Both the position numbers and the translations under genes were made by a program. Positions 8,986 through 17,801 of a stretch of DNA of 64,000 bases are shown piece by piece (position 1 is the first letter of the stretch; each line of letters begins with the position of its first letter). Origin of the DNA: Infirmifilum sp. NZ (lineage in GTDB: Archaea > Thermoproteota > Thermoprotei > Thermofilales > Thermofilaceae); assembly GCF_022693705.1 (NCBI RefSeq), contig NZ_CP094288.1, positions 1,754,526 through 1,818,525 of the forward strand. Reading direction: 5' to 3'. Under the pieces are notes generated by a model, which saw only the letters and a program-made list of their open reading frames with translations, made no database searches and was not told the DNA's origin.

Positions 8986-10473
8986 GTGCTTTTTCTCATG
9001 CCCAAGAAAAGCGGATCGGAGCTCTACCCGGCTCGAGTAGCCTTTCTTCTCATTTTCCTCAGCCTGGCCATGTACCTCTTCTTCTCACTATGGCCGATTG
9101 CGTACTCCGTGTACATAGCTTTCACCGACGCCAACAACGTAAACATTGCCTCAGAGCCCAGGATTAAGGAGCTTCAGGCTCAGAGGGCAGTGATAACCAG
9201 CTACCTTTCCGCGAATAAGGAGAATGTTCTGAGTCAGGTGCGCAGGGCCGACGACTACCTGAGCGACGCCATCGCCTCGCTGCTCGAGCTGAAAACCCTC
9301 ATCGCGTCATCCACGCCCCAGAACTTCTCGATCAGCAGGCTCACCTCCATCAGGAGCAGAGTCGATGAAGACCTGACTTACGCCTCAAGCATCATCAACA
9401 GCAACACCACTTTCCTCTACTACTACCGGGGCCTGGGCGACACCCTGTACAGGGCCGTCTCGATCATTGACAGCGGCATATGGGGGGACGTGGACAGGAT
9501 CGTCGGCTTCAAGCTCGCCTTGACTGAGAACGACCTGAGCCAGCTGCGCGAAGCTGTTCTCCCAAAGGTAGATCAGGCGCTAGGCCTGCTGCAGCAGAGC
9601 AGGGACCGCCTCAGGGAGGTCGAGGGAAACTACGACCTGTTAGTAGGCTCCGCGACTGCCGGCATTGACCAGGAGATAGACAGGATTTCGATGCACTTCG
9701 TGGGCCTGCAGAACTTCCAGACCCTCTTCACGGACTCGCGCTTCCCCTACTCCATCTTCAAGACCCTGCTATTCGTGCTGACCAGCGTTCCCCTGAAGGT
9801 AGCCGTGGGAGTCTCCCTAGCCTTCCTTTTCTCAAGCCCCATGATCTACGGCCGGAAGGTGATGCGCGCTGCCCTGCTCGTACCCTGGGCCCTCCCAGTC
9901 CTGCTCTCCGTAACCACCTGGAGGATGATGTTCGCCCCCGGGATAGGGCCCGTGGCAAACTACCTTGCTTCGATTGGCGTTGATTTCAGCATATACAACA
10001 GGGAGTGGGACGCCTTCCTGGTGTATAACATAGTTGAGATGTGGCTCGCCTACCCGTTCATAATGACCGTCACTATGGCGGCTATCTCCTCCATTCCCAA
10101 GGAGCTAATAGAGTCTGCGATGGTAGACGGCGCCTCGGTCTGGCAGCGCTTCAGGGAAATAATGCTCCCCCTGACCTCCCGACCAGTGCTGTTCGCGAGC
10201 ATTCTGACGGCGGGCGCCTCGCTGCAGGCGTTCATGGTCCCTCTGCTCATCAACAACGGAGGGCCGACGAAGGAGATCCAGTTCCTCTGGTTCTCAAGGA
10301 CAACCGGAGGGGTCAACGAGATGATGGTGCTCTTCGGCTACAACAGGGCCTACCTGGACCAGCAGTACGGGCTCTCCACCGCCGCGTACCTGGTCGTTGT
10401 GCTGATACTGCTGCTATACGCCCTCGCGTGGTACTACCTGATATACAAGCGGACCTCAACGGGTGGTACGTGA
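8986..10473 (+). CDS. Sugar ABC transporter permease, MalF type, with a large extracytoplasmic insert
   Basis: Binding-protein-dependent transport permease of 495 residues. TM1 lies near residues 17-40, followed by about 190 hydrophilic residues (45-235) rich in Leu/Ile heptads, then five further membrane helices. The EAA loop that docks the ATPase is clear (IPKELIESAMVDGASVWQRF through LPLTSRP). E. coli MalF also has a large periplasmic loop (P2), but after TM3. Here the insert follows TM1 directly. The start may be GTG 8986 or ATG 8998, where GGGTG lies 9 nt upstream. It begins about 24-36 nt after the binding protein and overlaps the next permease in TGATG. No ATPase gene is linked, so a shared MsmX/MalK-like ATPase encoded elsewhere is expected. 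Confidence 0.9.
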   Translation: MLFLMPKKSGSELYPARVAFLLIFLSLAMYLFFSLWPIAYSVYIAFTDANNVNIASEPRIKELQAQRAVITSYLSANKENVLSQVRRADDYLSDAIASLLELKTLIASSTPQNFSISRLTSIRSRVDEDLTYASSIINSNTTFLYYYRGLGDTLYRAVSIIDSGIWGDVDRIVGFKLALTENDLSQLREAVLPKVDQALGLLQQSRDRLREVEGNYDLLVGSATAGIDQEIDRISMHFVGLQNFQTLFTDSRFPYSIFKTLLFVLTSVPLKVAVGVSLAFLFSSPMIYGRKVMRAALLVPWALPVLLSVTTWRMMFAPGIGPVANYLASIGVDFSIYNREWDAFLVYNIVEMWLAYPFIMTVTMAAISSIPKELIESAMVDGASVWQRFREIMLPLTSRPVLFASILTAGASLQAFMVPLLINNGGPTKEIQFLWFSRTTGGVNEMMVLFGYNRAYLDQQYGLSTAAYLVVVLILLLYALAWYYLIYKRTSTGGT

Positions 10474-11324
10474 TGGCGAGGTACTGGTTGAGGCTCGTAG
10501 GCGCGGTAGCGCTGACGACGCTCTCAGCCCTCATAGTTTTCATTCTGCTGTACCCCGTCCTCTTCGCGGTGCTGACCAGCCTCGTTCGAGGACAGAGCCT
10601 CGTGACCGACCCAGCCCAGATACTCGCAACTGGCATCTCGCTCGAGCACTACCTGAAGGCCGTCAGCGACCCCCGTTTCATCAACGCGACAGTCCTGAGC
10701 CTGCTCGTCGCGGTCACAAACATCGTCTTCGCCCTAGTGGTGATCACCCCAGCCGCCTACGCTTTCTCGCGCTTCAAGTTCCCCGGCAGGGACGCGCTCC
10801 TTGTAGCCTACCTTGTCCTGAACCAGGTGGGCGGGGGCTTCGGGGTAGCGGCGGTCATAGCCCTCTACGTGATGCTCCTCAAGCTGAACCAGATCGGCGT
10901 CCCCGTCATCGGAAACCCAGTCGTGCTGGCAGCCATCTACACCGCGGGCGCGGTCCCCTTCCAGACGTGGATGGTGAAAAACTACCTCGACGCCCTGCCG
11001 CGCGAGATCGATGAGTCCGCGTTCATTGACGGCGCCAGCTGGAGGCAGATAATCTTCGACGTGGTCCTCCCGGCCTCCAAGCCCACGATGATCGTGATAG
11101 CTCTCTTCGCCTTCATGGGCGCCTGGGGGGAGTTCATCATAGCGAACTTCCTGAGGATCGAAACGCTGGCCGCCTACGTCTACGAGACCGCCACGAGCCA
11201 GACGATATTCTGGAGCGACTTCGCCGCCCGGACGATAATCTTCGCCATCCCGATAATAGCCATATACGTCTTCACGCAGAAATACATCGGCGAAGCAATG
11301 AGATACGGGGCGGGAAAACTCTAG
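10473..11324 (+). CDS. Sugar ABC transporter permease, MalG type
   Basis: Second permease of the maltodextrin-type importer, 283 residues with six predicted membrane helices. The conserved EAA loop is LPREIDESAFIDGASWRQII followed by VLPASKPTM. The ATG at 10473 overlaps the stop of the MalF-type gene (TGATG), indicating translational coupling. An in-frame extension upstream to 10041 lies entirely inside the preceding gene and is rejected. Together the two permeases would form the heterodimeric channel fed by the tethered binding protein. The operon ends here: RuBisCO downstream has its own promoter. Confidence 0.9.
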   Translation: MARYWLRLVGAVALTTLSALIVFILLYPVLFAVLTSLVRGQSLVTDPAQILATGISLEHYLKAVSDPRFINATVLSLLVAVTNIVFALVVITPAAYAFSRFKFPGRDALLVAYLVLNQVGGGFGVAAVIALYVMLLKLNQIGVPVIGNPVVLAAIYTAGAVPFQTWMVKNYLDALPREIDESAFIDGASWRQIIFDVVLPASKPTMIVIALFAFMGAWGEFIIANFLRIETLAAYVYETATSQTIFWSDFAARTIIFAIPIIAIYVFTQKYIGEAMRYGAGKL

Positions 11325-11335
11325 GTTTTTATAAC
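11324..11335 (+). promoter_or_regulatory. TATA-type promoter for the RuBisCO gene
   Basis: TTTTATAAC lies within 11324-11335, with purine-rich GGGAAAAC just upstream as a possible BRE. The RuBisCO ATG is about 30 nt downstream, leaving little or no leader. The element overlaps the stop region of the MalG-type permease gene. Confidence 0.5.
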
Positions 11336-11363
11336 ACTTCTCCTCTTCTCGATATCGAGCCTC

Positions 11364-12695
11364 ATGCCTGAGGAGTTTGAGCCCTACCCGGCTTTTGTCA
11401 AGCGCGGCTACACCCCGGACCCGGATGAGGAGGTGGTCGTCACCTTCAGGGTTACGCCCGCTGAGGGCTTCACCGTCGAGGACGCGGCCGGCGCGGTCGC
11501 GGCAGAGAGCAGCGTCGGGACATGGACCACCCTCTACCAGTGGTACGACCAGCGCAGGGTTGACAGGCTGATGGGCAAGGCCTACGAGTTCCGCGACCTC
11601 GGCGACGGCTCTTACCTCGTCCGCGTCGCCTACCCCGCGGAGCTCTTCGAGGAGGGCAACATGCCCGCCTTCCTGGCATCAGTAGCGGGCAACGTGTTCG
11701 GCATGAAGAGGGTCAAGGGGCTTAGGGTCGAGGACATCTACCTCCCCCCGAGGTTCCTGAGGGCTTTCAAAGGCCCCTCGAAGGGCATACATGGCGTTCG
11801 AGAGACCCTCGGCATCAGGGGGAGGCCGATCGTAGGCACCGTGCCGAAGCCCAAGGTCGGCTACACGCCCGAGGAGGTGGAGAGGCTCGCCTACGAGCTC
11901 CTCGTGGGGGGCATGGACTACGTGAAGGACGACGAGAACCTAGCCAGCCCGAGCTACTGCAGGTTCGAGGAGAGAGCTAGAGCCGTGATGAGGGCGATCG
12001 ACAGGGCGGAGCGGGAGACGGGTGAGAGGAAGGCCTGGTTCGCGAACATCACCGCCGACGTCAGGGAGATGGAGCGCCGCCTCAAGCTCGTCGCGGACTA
12101 CGGGAACCCCTACGTGATGGTCGACGTCGTGGTGGCCGGCTGGGCCTCCCTCGGCTACGTGAGGGACCTGGCGGAGGAGCACGGCCTCGCGATCCACGCT
12201 CACCGCGCTATGCACGCCGCCTTCACGAGGAACCCGTACCACGGCGTCTCGATGTTCACCCTGGCGAAGCTTTACAGGCTAGTGGGCGTCGACCAGCTAC
12301 ACGTGGGGACGCCGGAGGTGGGGAAGCTGGAGGCCAGGGCGGTGGACGTGATCAGGAACGCTAGGGTGCTGCGCGAGGAAACCTACGTGCCCGACGGCGA
12401 GGACGTCTTCCACCTCCCTCAGCCCTTCAGCGGCATCAAGCCCGCGTTCCCCGTTTCGAGCGGCGGGCTCCACCCCGGGACGCTCCCAGAGGTCATCTCG
12501 AAGATGGGCACAGACATCGTCATACAGGTGGGTGGAGGCGTTGTCGGCCACCCCGACGGCCCACGCGCAGGGGCAGCAGCGGCTAGGCAGGCGATCGACG
12601 CGGCGCTCCAGGGAATCAGCCTCGACGAGTACGCCAGGAGCCACAGGGAGCTAGCCCGGGCCCTAGAGAAGTGGGGCTTCGCTAAGCCCGCGTAG
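11364..12695 (+). CDS. rbcL: Form III ribulose-1,5-bisphosphate carboxylase large subunit
   Basis: Archaeal RuBisCO of 443 residues, the usual length for form III. It converts ribulose-1,5-bisphosphate plus CO2 to two 3-phosphoglycerates and in archaea works in the AMP/nucleoside salvage route (AMP phosphorylase, ribose-1,5-bisphosphate isomerase, RuBisCO). Active-site elements are present: KPKVG (Lys162/Lys164), the metal and carbamate site GGMDYVKDDE (Lys188, Asp190, Glu191), HAHRAMHAAF, the loop-6 region HVGTPEVGKLE, VSSGGLHPG and GGGVVGHPDGPRAGA. Nothing essential is missing, so it should be active. The two partner enzymes are not in this window. The next gene begins 10 nt later. Confidence 0.96.
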   Translation: MPEEFEPYPAFVKRGYTPDPDEEVVVTFRVTPAEGFTVEDAAGAVAAESSVGTWTTLYQWYDQRRVDRLMGKAYEFRDLGDGSYLVRVAYPAELFEEGNMPAFLASVAGNVFGMKRVKGLRVEDIYLPPRFLRAFKGPSKGIHGVRETLGIRGRPIVGTVPKPKVGYTPEEVERLAYELLVGGMDYVKDDENLASPSYCRFEERARAVMRAIDRAERETGERKAWFANITADVREMERRLKLVADYGNPYVMVDVVVAGWASLGYVRDLAEEHGLAIHAHRAMHAAFTRNPYHGVSMFTLAKLYRLVGVDQLHVGTPEVGKLEARAVDVIRNARVLREETYVPDGEDVFHLPQPFSGIKPAFPVSSGGLHPGTLPEVISKMGTDIVIQVGGGVVGHPDGPRAGAAAARQAIDAALQGISLDEYARSHRELARALEKWGFAKPA

Positions 12696-12705
12696 AGGAT
12701 CTCCC

Positions 12706-13662
12706 GTGGAGACAGTTATATTCGCGCACGGCGACTGCGACGGCGTTACGTCGGCCGCCATCGCTTACTCGGTATTCGGCGGCCGCGTGGTATTCTCGCA
12801 CCCTGTAGGCCTGCTCGGCGACCTCGAGGAGTTCGCCGGCCAAGCGGAGAGAGTGGTAGTTCTGGACATCTCCCTCGACGAGAGAACGTGGAGGGCTGTC
12901 GCAGAGAAGCTTTCAGCCTTCAGGGAGGCAATCTACATCGACCACCATCCTACGCCGGAGGGTGGCCTCGAGCTCCTCGAAAAGCTGGGAGTAAAGGTTT
13001 TCCACGAGCAGGGGCCTTCAACAGCGGAGCTCGCCTTTAGGAACCTGAACCCGCCCCACGAGCTGAGCCGTGTGGCCCTCTACGGGGCTATCGGCGACTA
13101 CGCCGTGCGGACCGAGTGGTTCAACACGTACCTCGGGTTCTGGGACATCCGAGCCCTCTACCTCGAAGCCGGGGTACTCACGCTCGGGCTGGAGGGCCTG
13201 CGGCGCGACCACGACCGGAAGCGGGAGCTCGTAGCGGAGCTGGCGGGGAACAGGCTACCCTCGAGCATCGACTTCCTCGTCGCCTCTGCTATTCGGGAAG
13301 CCCGGAACCTCGAGGAAGCCAGGAGAGCTCTGCCGTCGAAGCTCGTGGTTCTTAAAAGCATCGCCTACGTTGTGAACCCCGGTGCCCCTCTAGGCGCTAT
13401 GGCAACCTTCTCACACGTCCAATCGGGAAGACCCGTCGGATTAGCAATCGAGGTGAAGCGCGACTGGGCCGTGATGAGCCTGCGCTCCGCTACTGGCTGC
13501 GTTGACCTCAACGCCCTCCTCCGTGAATTAGCCCCGAGGTACGAGGGGCACGGAGGCGGCCACAGGGAGGCGGCGGGCGCGAGGGTTCCGGTGGCCAGGC
13601 TGGAGGGCTTCCTAGCCGAGCTGGACGAGGCCGTTAGCAGGATCTGCTCAAAACAGAGATAA
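12706..13662 (+). CDS. DHH-family phosphoesterase
   Basis: A 318-residue protein of the DHH/DHHA1 phosphoesterase superfamily (RecJ, nanoRNase and related metal-dependent phosphodiesterases). Seen in order: HGDCDGVTSA (metal-binding motif I), VVVLDISLDE (motif II), IYIDHHPTPEGG (the DHH signature, motif III), GAIGDYAV (motif IV) and C-terminal GHGGGHREAAGA (DHHA1 substrate-binding motif). The GTG start at 12706 lies 10 nt after the RuBisCO stop, so they are probably cotranscribed. The substrate cannot be told from sequence: single-stranded nucleic acid ends, oligoribonucleotides or a small phosphoester are all possible. The pairing with RuBisCO suggests nucleotide turnover, but that is inference. 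Confidence 0.88.
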   Translation: METVIFAHGDCDGVTSAAIAYSVFGGRVVFSHPVGLLGDLEEFAGQAERVVVLDISLDERTWRAVAEKLSAFREAIYIDHHPTPEGGLELLEKLGVKVFHEQGPSTAELAFRNLNPPHELSRVALYGAIGDYAVRTEWFNTYLGFWDIRALYLEAGVLTLGLEGLRRDHDRKRELVAELAGNRLPSSIDFLVASAIREARNLEEARRALPSKLVVLKSIAYVVNPGAPLGAMATFSHVQSGRPVGLAIEVKRDWAVMSLRSATGCVDLNALLRELAPRYEGHGGGHREAAGARVPVARLEGFLAELDEAVSRICSKQR

Positions 13663-13681
13663 GGCACGCTAAAAAAGTATC

Positions 13682-14464
13682 TTATGCGAGCTTGGACAAA
13701 AAGAGTGCAACGTAGAGTAGGCCCAGCGAGTACGAGACCGCCAGGAGAAGCTTGTCTCCCCGGCTAAGCCTAAGCTCCCTGTACCACGTGTGGCACCTCT
13801 CCTCACCGAAACCCCTGAGCTCCATAGCGTCCGCGATGTCGTAGATAGAAAGCGAGGCAGAGATTGTCACGGGCACAACTAAGGGGACTATCGCCAGCAG
13901 TCTCGCTAGAGGGTTCTTTCCTCCTCGGGGCCTGAAGCCTCTGGCCATCTGAGCCTCAAGCGTCCTGCCAAGCTCGGCCGTGAATTCGGGAACGTACCTC
14001 AAGGCGAGCTGTATAACGTATGCTGCCTTGTAGGGGAAGCCCATCTGCCCCAAGGCGGGTGCGTAGAGGTTCGGTGGCGTCGTGAACACGAGTGTGGCGG
14101 TTACAAGCGCTAAGGAGAGTAGCTTTAGAACGGGTGTAATCGCGGATGCGATGGCTCGAGGAGAGGTGAGCTTTTCGAGGAGAGAACCTTGACCGTAGAC
14201 TAAGGCGACGGTGAAGTAGTTCAACAGGGAAAGCACTAGAACGATGATCAGGATGAACTTCCAGGTGTTCTTCGTTTTGTTCCAAGGTAGCTTTGCCATC
14301 GCGTAGTAAATAACAGAAATGGCAAAGAGTGGGATGACCAGCAATAGCTTGTAGGCAAGGGTTAGGCAGAGAACCATAAAGAAGACGAATGTCAGCTTAG
14401 ACCTGGGGTCAAGCCTGTGGATTACGCTCTCTCCCTCGATGTACCTTATGAACCTCGTAGACAT
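13682..14464 (-). CDS. ecfT: ECF transporter transmembrane component EcfT
   Basis: Energy-coupling factor transmembrane protein of the CbiQ/EcfT family, 260 residues with about five membrane helices. It links the ATPase pair to the substrate-binding S component for vitamin or cofactor uptake. The two coupling-helix motifs are visible as AQMARGFRPRGG and DAMELRGFGEE, variants of the family Ala-Arg-Gly signature. Its ATG at 14464 shares one base with the stop of the S-component gene (TAATG), so the two are translationally coupled. The ATPase gene lies upstream on the same strand. Confidence 0.9.
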   Translation of the reverse strand: MSTRFIRYIEGESVIHRLDPRSKLTFVFFMVLCLTLAYKLLLVIPLFAISVIYYAMAKLPWNKTKNTWKFILIIVLVLSLLNYFTVALVYGQGSLLEKLTSPRAIASAITPVLKLLSLALVTATLVFTTPPNLYAPALGQMGFPYKAAYVIQLALRYVPEFTAELGRTLEAQMARGFRPRGGKNPLARLLAIVPLVVPVTISASLSIYDIADAMELRGFGEERCHTWYRELRLSRGDKLLLAVSYSLGLLYVALFLSKLA

Positions 14465-15024
14465 TAGAGCCTCCTTGCCCTACCTTTCACGGCTGCTGCG
14501 TAAGCGGCAACGAGTATCGGAGTCAGGATAGCTCCGTTCACAGCATCAGTAATAGCTGCAGGGAGGAAGAGGGCGTACGTCGCCTCCTCTATCGTGGAGA
14601 TGCCATAGCCGAAGATGTAGTCAGTGTAGGCCGCGAATCCCATGCCGACGACGGCCGCGACGACAGCCAGCACCGCGCAGGCGATATAGCCCCTTCTCTT
14701 GAATATGCTGTCTCTAGGTATGAAGTAGTAGGCTAGACCGGGGATAAGACCCAGTAGACCGTTGCCTACGTCCCAGTTCCACCAGAACCCACCCCAGCTT
14801 ATCGCGTCGCTTATGATGTTTCCAAGGAACCCGCTGACGAAGCCCACAACGGGGCCAAACACGTACCCGAAAAACATGGGTATAGCGACGCTGGGCCTCA
14901 AGGAGACGAGCTGCGTTCCAGGTAGCTGGAGGATGTTGAAGAACACGTTGAATGCCGCGTACAGCGCTGTTCCAACAGCCATCGCAACCAGGCTTGATGT
15001 TGAGAAGACCCCTTTCTTGCTCAT
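14464..15024 (-). CDS. ECF transporter S component (substrate binding), ligand unknown
   Basis: An integral membrane protein of 186 residues with about six helices, immediately upstream of and coupled to ecfT. Size, topology and the N-terminal stretch TALYAAFNVFFN match ECF S components, which bind vitamins or their precursors. SDAISWGGFWWN and the Asn-Gly pair DVGNG may line the ligand pocket. The exact ligand (thiamin precursor, riboflavin, biotin or other) cannot be read by eye. A TATA candidate (TTTATTAT, minus strand, about 15050-15060) lies 26-36 nt upstream of the ATG, so S and T have their own promoter and need not depend on transcription from the ATPase gene. Confidence 0.82.
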   Translation of the reverse strand: MSKKGVFSTSSLVAMAVGTALYAAFNVFFNILQLPGTQLVSLRPSVAIPMFFGYVFGPVVGFVSGFLGNIISDAISWGGFWWNWDVGNGLLGLIPGLAYYFIPRDSIFKRRGYIACAVLAVVAAVVGMGFAAYTDYIFGYGISTIEEATYALFLPAAITDAVNGAILTPILVAAYAAAVKGRARRL

Positions 15025-15317
15025 GCTCGTTCAAAACTCTAACACGACGATTTCATAATAAATTTTTTCACAGTACGCGCACGGAGGCAACGTACCTACC
15101 ATCGAGTAAGTGGAGCTTTCATTTTCTCATCTGCCTTTTCCACCCTCTGCTCTCCACAGCGTTACCGACATTTCGTTCACACATCTCGAAGGCTTTCGTT
15201 CAGCATAATGTGAAGAAGGATGCTCCTCAACTCCTATCGTTTAGCGGAGAGCATGCATTCTCATAGGAAAAGGGTTTGCTACCAGAGGAGGGTAGGCGTT
15301 ACCGAAGATGACGGGCT
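15025..15317. other. Intergenic region between the ECF ATPase and S-component genes
   Basis: 293 nt without a convincing gene on either strand. A minus-strand TATA candidate lies near 15050-15060 for the S component. The rest is T/C-rich on the plus strand. I looked for a ligand-binding RNA element ahead of this vitamin transporter and found no recognisable TPP or other riboswitch core. Confidence 0.4.
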
Positions 15318-16931
15318 TTAATTATTACTCGTGGCGGTGGGGGAGAAACCGCAGACGCGCAGGAGCTCCTTGAAGCTGAGCACCGCCTTACCGCCGGTGA
15401 GCTCCCGGCTTACCCGTATCAGGCTCGTCTCCCTGATCTTCCCAGCCTTCAGGTTTTCTTCCCTTGCTAGGACCTCGCGCGTCGGCCCGTCGGCAACTAT
15501 CCTCCCGCCGGACAGGATCACAGTCCTATCAGTGTACTCGATCGCTAGGTCAGTGTCATGGGTTATAAGGATTAGCGTCCCTACCGCGCCGACGAGCCCG
15601 GAAACGAAGTCCATAAAGGATGCGTAACTCGCGTAGTCCTGGCCAGCTGTGGGCTCATCCAGTATAAGCACCCTCGGCCTCATAGTTAGAATCGAGGCGA
15701 CAGCAATCCTCTTTTTCTCGCCGTAGCTCGACGCGAAGGGAGAGTAGCCCAAGAGATGCTCGATCCTGCACATGGAGGCGGCCTCGGCTACGCGGCGTGC
15801 TATCTCGCCTGGCAACACGCCGAGGTTCCTAGGCCCGTAGGAGAGCTCCTCCTCAACAGTTCTGGCGAAAAGCATGGTAAGCGGGTCTTGGAACACCAGC
15901 CCAACGTAGCTTGCCAGCTCGTAGACCTCCTTCTCACGAGTATCCATACCGTAGACCAGAACCCTCCCCTTCTTCGGCTTCAGAATACCAAGGATAAGCT
16001 TGGCGAGCGTGCTCTTCCCCGCGCCGTTGTTCCCGAGAAGCGCCACTCTCTCACCCTCACGTATTTCCAGGTTTATATCCCGTAAGACCGACCGGCCGTC
16101 GTAGTCGAAGCTAACGTTCTCAAACTTTATCGCGACCTTCCCGGCTGGGGGCGATCGTGGCGCGTCGGGTAGAACAGGCCCCGGGCAGCTCCTAGCTAGG
16201 ATCCTTGCCGGGACCTTCACAAGCCCCACAAGGCTCTCAAGCTCGCTCTCGCTCCTTATCTCTTTAACCACTCTCCCGTTATCCATGAAGAGAACCCTGT
16301 CTACTCCCACCTCAAGCACCTCCTCTGCTCGGTGCTCGGCGATTATGAGGGTCTTCCCCCTTCTCTTGAAGTCCTTGATCTGCTCCTGGACGAGCCTGAC
16401 ACCCTCACTATCCAGGTTCGCGAGGGGCTCATCCATGAGAACGATGGGCGGATCCATCGCAAGTATCCCGGCGATGGCGACCCTCTGCTTCTCCCCGCCG
16501 CTGAGCTCGTTGACGTCCCGGTCTCTGAGGTGGTAGGCGTCGACGCTCTCGAGGGCCCGCTTAACCCTCTCCCTGATCTCGTCCCTAGGATAGCAGAGGT
16601 TGCACGGCCCAAAGGCAACATCGTCCTCGACGTTCGGTAGCACGAGCTGCTTACTCACCTCCTGCATAACGGTTCCCACTAGACGCGAGAGGAGCGCAAG
16701 GCTAGCCCCCTTCACGGTGACCCCTTTAACCCTGACCTCTCCCTCGTACACGCCCTCATACCTGTTGGGGATCAAACCGTTAATCGCCTTCAGTAGCGTG
16801 GATTTGCCGCAGCCGCTCCTGCCCAGAAGAAGTACGGTTTCACCCTCCTCGATGGTCAGCGTTATGTCCCTGAGAGCGGGCTCCTCTTTCCCCGCATAAG
16901 TAAACGTGAGGTTCTTGATCTCAATGGCCAC
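15318..16931 (-). CDS. ECF transporter ATPase, fused EcfA1-EcfA2
   Basis: Two ABC ATPase domains in one 537-residue chain, replacing the usual separate EcfA and EcfA' subunits. Domain 1 (about 1-235) has Walker A GRSGCGKST, signature ELSGGEKQR and Walker B IVLMDEPLANLD. Domain 2 (about 265-500) has Walker A GNNGAGKST and Walker B VLILDEPTAG, but its signature is the degenerate SSYGEKKR. ATP hydrolysis at the two composite sites may therefore be unequal. The GTG at 16931 has a TATA candidate CTTTAAAACG 22-30 nt upstream (16953-16961). A 293-nt spacer separates it from the S and T genes, longer than expected for a single operon. Confidence 0.92.
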   Translation of the reverse strand: MAIEIKNLTFTYAGKEEPALRDITLTIEEGETVLLLGRSGCGKSTLLKAINGLIPNRYEGVYEGEVRVKGVTVKGASLALLSRLVGTVMQEVSKQLVLPNVEDDVAFGPCNLCYPRDEIRERVKRALESVDAYHLRDRDVNELSGGEKQRVAIAGILAMDPPIVLMDEPLANLDSEGVRLVQEQIKDFKRRGKTLIIAEHRAEEVLEVGVDRVLFMDNGRVVKEIRSESELESLVGLVKVPARILARSCPGPVLPDAPRSPPAGKVAIKFENVSFDYDGRSVLRDINLEIREGERVALLGNNGAGKSTLAKLILGILKPKKGRVLVYGMDTREKEVYELASYVGLVFQDPLTMLFARTVEEELSYGPRNLGVLPGEIARRVAEAASMCRIEHLLGYSPFASSYGEKKRIAVASILTMRPRVLILDEPTAGQDYASYASFMDFVSGLVGAVGTLILITHDTDLAIEYTDRTVILSGGRIVADGPTREVLAREENLKAGKIRETSLIRVSRELTGGKAVLSFKELLRVCGFSPTATSNN

Positions 16932-16973
16932 GAAGCTGGTATAAGGTTAAACGTTTTAAAGCTTGTGAGGGGG

Positions 16974-17431
16974 CTACCGGAACATCTTCAGGAAATCTTC
17001 CTCGTAGAGGATGGCAGCCAAGTTTTCTCCGCTCTTTCTGAGGAAGCGGATAAGGTCGCTGTCTCTCGTGAGGAACAGGAGGTTCTCGCTTGCCGCTGTT
17101 ACGAACAGTAGGAGGTCTATTAAGTCTTTAAAGCCCTTTTCCTAAGCGCAAGGGCTTTAAAGTAGCCTAGAGTGCTGGGGCTAACTTGTTCAAACTCCTC
17201 CTCGATTAGGGATAACCCCGTAGCTACAGTGCTATGGTCATATTCCAGCATAGTAATCTTCCCCAAGCATTCCAGGATGTTAAGAGGAGTGTAGTAGAAA
17301 GTGGCTCTATTTTCCCTTCTGAGTTTCCTTAGGGTAGCCAGGGCATCTTCTGTACCCTCGACTTCCACACCAAGTATTGGTAAGAGGTACGTGGAATCCA
17401 AGAGTATCCTTAGCCTAGCCGAAGATCTCAT
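16974..17431 (-). pseudogene. PIN-domain VapC-type toxin, frameshifted
   Basis: PIN-domain endoribonuclease of a VapBC toxin-antitoxin pair, broken by one base. The first 103 codons contain RILLDSTYLLP (first acidic residue) and NILECLGK (second). They then stop at ACT TAA. Going back one base in the A4 run (plus-strand T4 at 17137-17140) restores a reading frame continuing KDLIDLLLF...FLTRDSDLIRFL to a TAG at 16974-16976. The frameshifted part carries the last two acidic active-site positions. The restored protein would be about 152 residues, normal for VapC. It overlaps vapB by 17 nt. One A appears lost from an A5 run. A sequencing error or -1 slippage could also explain it. Confidence 0.75.
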
Positions 17432-17663
17432 TCTGCAGCTCCTCAGATTCTTTCTCGAACTCCTCGAAAGTTACTTTGGCAAATTTCGGCCCCTTTAGCG
17501 CGAAGTCAAAAGGGTCTAGAATGGGTTCTAGGATAATTCTGGAGCCATCGACCCTCACTCTGAGTACTTCACCCTCCCTCACACCGGCAGCCTTCGCTAC
17601 CGTCCTCGGAAGGTATATTGTGAACTTTTTTGAGACCCTCACTTTAATCTCAGACGCAACCAT
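17415..17663 (-). CDS. AbrB/SpoVT-type VapB antitoxin
   Basis: An 82-residue swapped-hairpin DNA-binding protein with the typical core VRVSKKFTIYLPRTVAKAAGV, GEVLRVRV, then an acidic C-terminal tail (FEEFEKESEELQNE) that in this family wraps the PIN toxin. It overlaps the frameshifted vapC gene, as expected of a coupled pair. The ATG at 17663 is chosen over an in-frame ATG at 17720 because the TATA candidate CAAATATATT (17690-17700, minus strand) is 28 nt ahead of it and would be inside the longer version. If the toxin is dead, this gene may be under relaxed selection, but its own frame is intact. Confidence 0.82.
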   Translation of the reverse strand: MVASEIKVRVSKKFTIYLPRTVAKAAGVREGEVLRVRVDGSRIILEPILDPFDFALKGPKFAKVTFEEFEKESEELQNEIFG

Positions 17664-17801
17664 GTCTAGAAAATATCTCATGAGTCTCGGAATATATTTG
17701 CTTCTGAGACTAAAGGGCAACTAAGTTGTATCGAGGTTTTAACGCGCTATCGCTTAACAGGTGCATCTTTACGCTGGCTGAGGTCTCCGAGGAGGTGCGC
17801 C

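Noticed and set aside
15025-15317. Vitamin riboswitch ahead of the ECF S component
   Set aside because: No recognisable TPP or other core. The gap seems to contain only a promoter.
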